From Halobaculum marinum (lineage in GTDB: Archaea > Halobacteriota > Halobacteria > Halobacteriales > Haloferacaceae): 64,000 bases of DNA. Below, piece by piece: positions 59,669 through 64,000 of this stretch. Numbering within the stretch: position 1 is the first letter of the stretch; the number at the start of each line of letters is the position of its first letter. The position numbers and the translations under genes are program-made. Below the pieces are notes generated by a model. It saw nothing but the letters and a program-made list of their open reading frames with translations, made no database searches and was not told the DNA's origin. The stretch is from positions 1,054,001 to 1,118,000 of the forward strand of contig NZ_CP119989.1 in NCBI RefSeq assembly GCF_029338555.1. The letters run 5' to 3'.

Positions 59669-60847
59669 ATGGACATCGAGGACCGCATCGCGCGTCGTCG
59701 CCGGACCGGCGACCGTCACCGACTCGTGCTCGACGAGGACCCGTTGAGTCCCGTCTGGCACCCCGAAGAACCGATCGGGCGCGGCCCACTCGTCGAACGC
59801 CTCCTCGACCACTTCGACCCCGTGTTCGACGGCACCGTCCCGCCGAACGGCTACCTGTACGGCCCCGGCGGGACGGGGAAGTCCGCGGTCACGACCGCCC
59901 TCGTCGAGCGACTGGCCGGGTCGCTGTCTCCGCCAACGGACGCCGTCTACACGACCACGCGCGGCGGGAGCGCCCCCGGCGTCTCGTTCGTCCGCGTGGA
60001 CCTCCGCGAGGCGGACTCGGCGTTCGAGTTCGCACACGCCGTCCTCGACGGCCTCGTGCCCGAATCGGTCCCCCGGAGCGGCGTCGGCACAGACGAGATT
60101 CACGAGCGGTTGGAACGACGCGTCCGCGGCGGCGGACCGGTCGTGGTCGTCGCGGACCACGTCGCCGAACCCGAGACGGTCGACGTGGCGACCGTCGACG
60201 ACCGCCTCGCGGGCGTCGCTGGCGCCTTCGCATGGCTCGCCATCGGTCGTGAGGAGCCATCGGCGGCGGGCGTCCCGCCCGAGACCGCCGTCGTCGAAGT
60301 CGACCCGTACTCGCAGGCGGCGCTGACGGACCTGTTGGCCGCTCGCGCGGACGCCGGTCTCGGGCAGGGGTCGCTGAGCCACGCCTCCATCCGGCGCGTC
60401 GCCGAGTGGGCGGAGGGCGACGCAGAGTTCGCTCTCTCGGCGGTGTTGGGGGCGGTCGAAGCCGCATCCGCCGCCGGCGAGGCCGTCGTCGACGACGCCG
60501 ACATCGAGGCCGGCATGCGGGCGGTTCCGTGGCCGTGTGTCCCCCTCGGACGGGTGCTCGCGCTCCCCGCGAACCGGATCCGGGCGCTCCGGTGTCTCGT
60601 CGCGCTCGCCCCCGAGCAGCGCGCGCCCGTCAGCGGCTGTGCGGCGCGGATCGCTGGCGAACTCGACCTCACCGCCTCCACCGTCGAGCGGTTCCTCTAC
60701 GAACTCGCCGAGACCGGCGTCGTCGAACGCGTGCAGGTCGACGACCACGGCGGCCCCGGCCGGCCGCCGAGCCGCGTGGAACCGCGCTTCGCGACACTCG
60801 CGTTCCAACGGCTCAGCCGACGGCGGTTCGACCGCACGACCGTCTGA
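59669..60847 (+). CDS. Divergent Orc1/Cdc6-like AAA+ ATPase
   Basis: A 392-residue protein. The opening RIARRRRTGDRHRLVLDEDPLSPVWHPEEPIGRGPLVERLLDHFDPV matches Orc1/Cdc6, including the RE/RG-x-L helix. Walker A is GPGGTGKSA (about residues 66-74). Walker B reads VVVVADHV (about 156-163) instead of the usual LDEID, so catalytic acids are missing or moved. A C-terminal winged helix (about 305-385) includes ASTVERFLYELAETGVVERVQ. It may bind DNA without normal ATP turnover. It sits between glpK and glpAB, so it could be a local regulator instead of a replication initiator. Confidence 0.78.
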   Translation: MDIEDRIARRRRTGDRHRLVLDEDPLSPVWHPEEPIGRGPLVERLLDHFDPVFDGTVPPNGYLYGPGGTGKSAVTTALVERLAGSLSPPTDAVYTTTRGGSAPGVSFVRVDLREADSAFEFAHAVLDGLVPESVPRSGVGTDEIHERLERRVRGGGPVVVVADHVAEPETVDVATVDDRLAGVAGAFAWLAIGREEPSAAGVPPETAVVEVDPYSQAALTDLLAARADAGLGQGSLSHASIRRVAEWAEGDAEFALSAVLGAVEAASAAGEAVVDDADIEAGMRAVPWPCVPLGRVLALPANRIRALRCLVALAPEQRAPVSGCAARIAGELDLTASTVERFLYELAETGVVERVQVDDHGGPGRPPSRVEPRFATLAFQRLSRRRFDRTTV

Positions 60848-60896
60848 GTCGGGGCGCCGGCGTCCCGCGGTATCTTTACTCTCGCTTCCCGACTAC

Positions 60897-60905
60897 CGAT
60901 AACGT
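60897..60905 (+). promoter_or_regulatory. Nine-base word CGATAACGT upstream of glpA
   Basis: Identical to the word upstream of glpK and in the same orientation to its gene, here centred about 48 bases before the glpA start. Confidence 0.45.
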
Positions 60906-60919
60906 AATGGCCGGCGCCC

Positions 60920-60939
60920 CCGTGTAGTATGACACACGG
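60920..60939. promoter_or_regulatory. Inverted repeat CCGTGT/ACACGG before glpA
   Basis: Two perfect six-base arms flank eight bases (agtatgac). The repeat ends nine bases before the glpA ATG, so it could be an operator or a leader hairpin. Confidence 0.4.
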
Positions 60940-60948
60940 AGCCACAGT

Positions 60949-62736
60949 ATGAGCGAACGGACCGAGGTGCTCGTGATCGGCGGCGGGTCGACAGGCTGCG
61001 GCGTGGCGCGAGACCTCGCCATCCGCGGCGTCGACGTGACGCTCGTCGAGCAGGGCAACCTCACACACGGGACGACGGGGCGGATGCACGGACTCCTCCA
61101 CAGCGGCGGCCGGTACGCCGTCTCCGACCAGGCCAGCGCCCGGGAGTGTATCGAGGAGAATCGGGTGTTGCGCGACATCGCGAGCCACTGCGTCGAGATG
61201 ACCGGCGGGCTGTTCGTGAAGCGACCGGAGGACACCGAGGAGTACTTCCAGAAGAAGTTGGAGGGCTGTCGCGAGTGTGGCATTCCCGCGGAGGTGCTCT
61301 CTGCAGAGGAGGCTCGCGAGGTCGAACCGTTCCTCGCCGGCGACATCGACAAGGCGATCCGGGTTCCCGACGGCGCCATCGACCCGTTCCGCCTGTGCGT
61401 CGCCAACGCCGCCGACGCCGAACAACACGGTGCGCGCATCGAGACGCACTCGCCGGTGACGGACGTGCTCGTCGAGGACGGCGAGATCGTCGGCGTCGAG
61501 GTGACCCACGAATCCGGGCCGGGCAAGCGCGTCCACGGCACCGAGGGCGGCACGGAGGCGATCTACGCCGACCACATCGTCAACGCGACGGGCGCGTGGG
61601 CGGGTCGCATCGGCGACATGGCCGGCGTGACCGTCGAGGTGCGGCCGAGCAAGGGCGTGATGACGGTGATGAACGTCCGCGAGGTCGACACGGTGATCAA
61701 CCGCTGTCAGCCGAAGGGCGACGCCGACATCGTCGTCCCCCACGAGACGACCTGCATCCTCGGCACGACCGACGAGGAGGTCGAAGACCCCGAGGACTAC
61801 CCCGAGGAGGCGTGGGAGGTCGACCTCATGATCGAGGAGCTGTCGAAGCTCGTTCCCATGCTCGAAGACGCCCGCACGATCCGGTCGTACTGGGGCGTAC
61901 GCCCGCTGTACGAGCCCCCGGGCACCGGCACCGCCGACCCGACGGACATCACGCGGGACTTCTTCCTGCTCGACCACGCCGAGCGCGACGACCTGCCCGG
62001 GATGACCTCCATCGTCGGCGGGAAGTTCACCACCTACCGGCTGATGGCCGAGAAAATCTCCGACCACGTCTGCGACCTGCTCGGCGTCGACGCCGAGTGT
62101 ACGACCGCCGACGAGCCCCTCCCCGGCAGCGAGGACTTCTCTGTGCTGCGCGACTACATGGACGAGTTCGGCCTCCGCTCGCCGATCGGCCGCCGGAGCG
62201 TCCAGCGACTCGGCAGCCGCGCCGACGAGGTACTCAAGACGGACGAGGCGAACCCAGTAGTCTGTCAGTGCGAAGCCGTCACGCGAGCGGAACTGCGCGA
62301 CGCCATCGGTGAGTCGGGGACCGACTTGAACGACGTTCGGCTCAGGACCCGCGCGTCGATGGGCAACTGTCAGGGCGGCTTCTGCGCCCACCGGATGGCG
62401 AACGAACTCCACGATTTCGGCGGCTACGACCAGCCGACCGTCGACGCCGCGCTCGACGAACTGTGGCAAGAGCGGTGGAAGGGCCAGCGCCACGCGCTGT
62501 GGGGCCAACAGCTCTCGCAGGCGATGCTCAACCACCTGCTGCACGCGACGACGATGAACCGGGACGGCGCCGCCCCGGAGGACTTTGCGGCGTTCGACAC
62601 GGGTGAGGCGCCCGACACCGCGGGCGGCCTCGACGACGCGGGTGACGCCACGGGTGCGACCGCCCCCGACGGCGGCATCCCGGTCGACGCCGACGCGATG
62701 GACCGACGCGACGGGGGTGACGCGGGTGGCGATTGA
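60949..62736 (+). CDS. glpA: Anaerobic glycerol-3-phosphate dehydrogenase subunit A
   Basis: A 595-residue flavoprotein that oxidises glycerol 3-phosphate to dihydroxyacetone phosphate. The FAD motif [18 protein letters not shown] opens it (about residues 6-23), followed by [20 protein letters not shown] (about 41-60). Residues about 435-485 form a BFD-like [2Fe-2S] domain with CQC and NCQGGFC (Cys near 438, 440, 474 and 479). The final 60 residues are a low-complexity Gly/Asp tail. The ATG lies nine bases after an inverted repeat. Its end overlaps glpB by eleven bases, so the subunits are co-translated. Confidence 0.95.
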   Translation: MSERTEVLVIGGGSTGCGVARDLAIRGVDVTLVEQGNLTHGTTGRMHGLLHSGGRYAVSDQASARECIEENRVLRDIASHCVEMTGGLFVKRPEDTEEYFQKKLEGCRECGIPAEVLSAEEAREVEPFLAGDIDKAIRVPDGAIDPFRLCVANAADAEQHGARIETHSPVTDVLVEDGEIVGVEVTHESGPGKRVHGTEGGTEAIYADHIVNATGAWAGRIGDMAGVTVEVRPSKGVMTVMNVREVDTVINRCQPKGDADIVVPHETTCILGTTDEEVEDPEDYPEEAWEVDLMIEELSKLVPMLEDARTIRSYWGVRPLYEPPGTGTADPTDITRDFFLLDHAERDDLPGMTSIVGGKFTTYRLMAEKISDHVCDLLGVDAECTTADEPLPGSEDFSVLRDYMDEFGLRSPIGRRSVQRLGSRADEVLKTDEANPVVCQCEAVTRAELRDAIGESGTDLNDVRLRTRASMGNCQGGFCAHRMANELHDFGGYDQPTVDAALDELWQERWKGQRHALWGQQLSQAMLNHLLHATTMNRDGAAPEDFAAFDTGEAPDTAGGLDDAGDATGATAPDGGIPVDADAMDRRDGGDAGGD

Positions 62737-64000
62737 GTCGGACGTTGTCGTCGTCGGCGGCGGCCTCGCCGGCGCGACCGCGGCGCTGTCGGCGGCCCGC
62801 GAGGGCGTGCACGTGCACCTCATCTCCGCGAAGGAGAGCACGCTCCGGCAGGCCAGCGGGCTGGTCGACGCGCTCGGCTACCCCGACCCCGACGCGGGGA
62901 CGGGCCCCGTCGCCGACCCGTTCACTGGTGTCGACGACCTCCCCGACAACCACCCGTACCGCGTCGTCGGCGCCGACGCGCTCCGCGAGGGGTTGGCGCT
63001 GTTCGACGGCGTCGTCGGCGACCTGTATCGGGGGAGCCACACCGACCGCAACGCGCTCGTGGCGACGACCTCCGGGCGCGCGAAGCCGACCGCGCGGTAC
63101 CCGCGTAGCATGGCGGCCGGCCTCGTCAGCGACGACCGACCGACGCTCCTCGTGGGGTTCGAGGCGGCCACGGACTTCGACGCGCCACTGGCGGCGGAGC
63201 GCCTGACCGCCGCGGGCGTCCCCTTCGACGTGAGGGGGGCCACCGTCGAGTTCCCGGGCGACTACCGCGCCGACGCCGCGGTGACGCGCCTCGCGCACGC
63301 GCTCGAACGGGACGAGGATGCCGGGAACGGCCGCTCGACCCGACAGCGCCTCGCCGACCGCGTGCGCCCGAACCTCGGCGACGCCGAGCGTGTCGGCTTC
63401 CCGGCGATGCTGGGCGACGCCCACGTCGAGGAGGTGCGGGCGGACCTGTCGGAACGCCTCGACGCCGAGGTGTTCGAGATTCCCACGGGGCCGCCGAGCC
63501 TCCCGGGGATCCGACTGGAGGACCGTCTGTTCGACGCGCTCGACGAGGCGGGCGTGTCGATGACGACCGGGAACCCGGTCGTCGACTACGAGACGGACGA
63601 CGACGGCGACATCGACCACGTGATCATCGACCGCAACGGCGCACGGATCCCGTACAGCGCCGGCGCGTACGTGCTCGCCACGGGCGGCCTCGTCGGCAAG
63701 GGCCTCGACTCCGACCGCGACGGGCCGCGTGAGGGGGTGTTCGGCTGTCACGTCCCCGCGCCCGAGGATCGGATGGCGTGGTCTGCGGAGGGCGCGTTCG
63801 CGGACCACGCGTTCGCACGCTTCGGGGTCGACCCGGACGAACAACTCCGGCCGCTCGACGCGAGCGGATCGCCGGAGTTCGGCAACCTGTTCGCCGCCGG
63901 CGGGGTCGTCGGCGGCGCGGACGTGGCGCGGGAGAAGTCGGCCAGCGGCGTCTCGCTGGCCACGGGGCTGGTCGCGGGCCGTACCGCGGCGGAGGAGGTA
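62726..64000 (+). CDS. glpB: Anaerobic glycerol-3-phosphate dehydrogenase subunit B, truncated by window edge
   Basis: The 425 visible codons encode a second flavoprotein subunit. The FAD motif [21 protein letters not shown] opens it (about residues 7-27). [17 protein letters not shown] (about 43-59) and the C-terminal [30 protein letters not shown] (about 389-418) are typical of GlpB. It starts with GTG inside glpA. GlpB links GlpA to the iron-sulfur subunit GlpC, which would be expected just beyond the edge. Only the last few codons appear to be missing, as the family motif near the C-terminus is present. Confidence 0.93.
   Translation, partial: MAIESDVVVVGGGLAGATAALSAAREGVHVHLISAKESTLRQASGLVDALGYPDPDAGTGPVADPFTGVDDLPDNHPYRVVGADALREGLALFDGVVGDLYRGSHTDRNALVATTSGRAKPTARYPRSMAAGLVSDDRPTLLVGFEAATDFDAPLAAERLTAAGVPFDVRGATVEFPGDYRADAAVTRLAHALERDEDAGNGRSTRQRLADRVRPNLGDAERVGFPAMLGDAHVEEVRADLSERLDAEVFEIPTGPPSLPGIRLEDRLFDALDEAGVSMTTGNPVVDYETDDDGDIDHVIIDRNGARIPYSAGAYVLATGGLVGKGLDSDRDGPREGVFGCHVPAPEDRMAWSAEGAFADHAFARFGVDPDEQLRPLDASGSPEFGNLFAAGGVVGGADVAREKSASGVSLATGLVAGRTAAEEV

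Noticed and set aside
59423-60948. Replication origin next to the Orc1/Cdc6-like gene
   Set aside because: I looked for repeated ORB-like elements and an AT-rich unwinding region in the flanking gaps and found none; the gene is also divergent from true initiators.

Overview
The window is chromosomal DNA of a halophilic archaeon (class Halobacteria). The evidence is a GC content of about 70 percent, strongly acidic proteins rich in Asp, Glu, Val and Ala, an archaeal transcription factor TFB, Tat-dependent lipoproteins, a geranylgeranyl reductase, and many genes that begin 25-31 bases downstream of a TATA-like box, so most transcripts look leaderless. No rRNA, tRNA, CRISPR array, insertion sequence or prophage was seen. 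The genus cannot be fixed by eye. Long open frames opposite real genes are GC-driven shadows and were left out.

Layout. Positions 1-10.1 kb hold an M24 peptidase (cut by the edge), an NCS2 uracil/xanthine permease, an MFS transporter, a translationally coupled PfkB kinase plus TIM-barrel isomerase, a membrane-sensor histidine kinase and an acyl-CoA dehydrogenase. Positions 10.3-16.3 kb hold a RIO-like kinase, a DUF4112 membrane protein, a Gfo/Idh/MocA sugar dehydrogenase, a nitrilase/SRPBCC pair and small regulators. Positions 16.5-22.9 kb hold a duplicated LEA14-like surface protein, a gene with a probable 5' frameshift, an AbrB-PhoU regulator, a COG3199 ATP-NAD kinase-like protein, a DoxX protein and a DICT-domain protein. 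Positions 22.9-27.1 kb carry a coupled surface-protein/RND transporter pair.

Positions 27.1-37.0 kb carry acylphosphatase, an EamA permease, a GlmM-type mutase, a complete BMP/NupABC-type nucleoside importer (lipoprotein, double ATPase, two permeases) and a geranylgeranyl reductase. Positions 37.1-49.3 kb carry an M20 amidohydrolase, a universal stress protein, an Agl23-like GT-C protein, TFB, a METTL5-like methyltransferase with a small partner, a rhomboid protease with a large C-terminal exodomain, a second M24 peptidase and isochorismate synthase. Positions 49.5-56.7 kb carry a molybdopterin oxidoreductase, an RHH regulator, UPF0058 plus a second DUF4112 gene, cysteine synthase, two coupled Tat-exported proteins of unknown function, a PRC-barrel protein, SurE, a 42-residue membrane protein and a CinA-like protein.

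Positions 56.8-64.0 kb form a glycerol catabolism locus. glpK and a linked membrane protein (a candidate glycerol transporter) run leftward; glpA and glpB run rightward. Between them sits a divergent Orc1/Cdc6-like ATPase. The glpK and glpA upstream regions share a nine-base word, which suggests common control. The observations I rank highest are this locus, the GC-rich hairpins that abut stop codons, the RND/surface-protein module, the Tat-exported pair, and the duplicated LEA14 protein.
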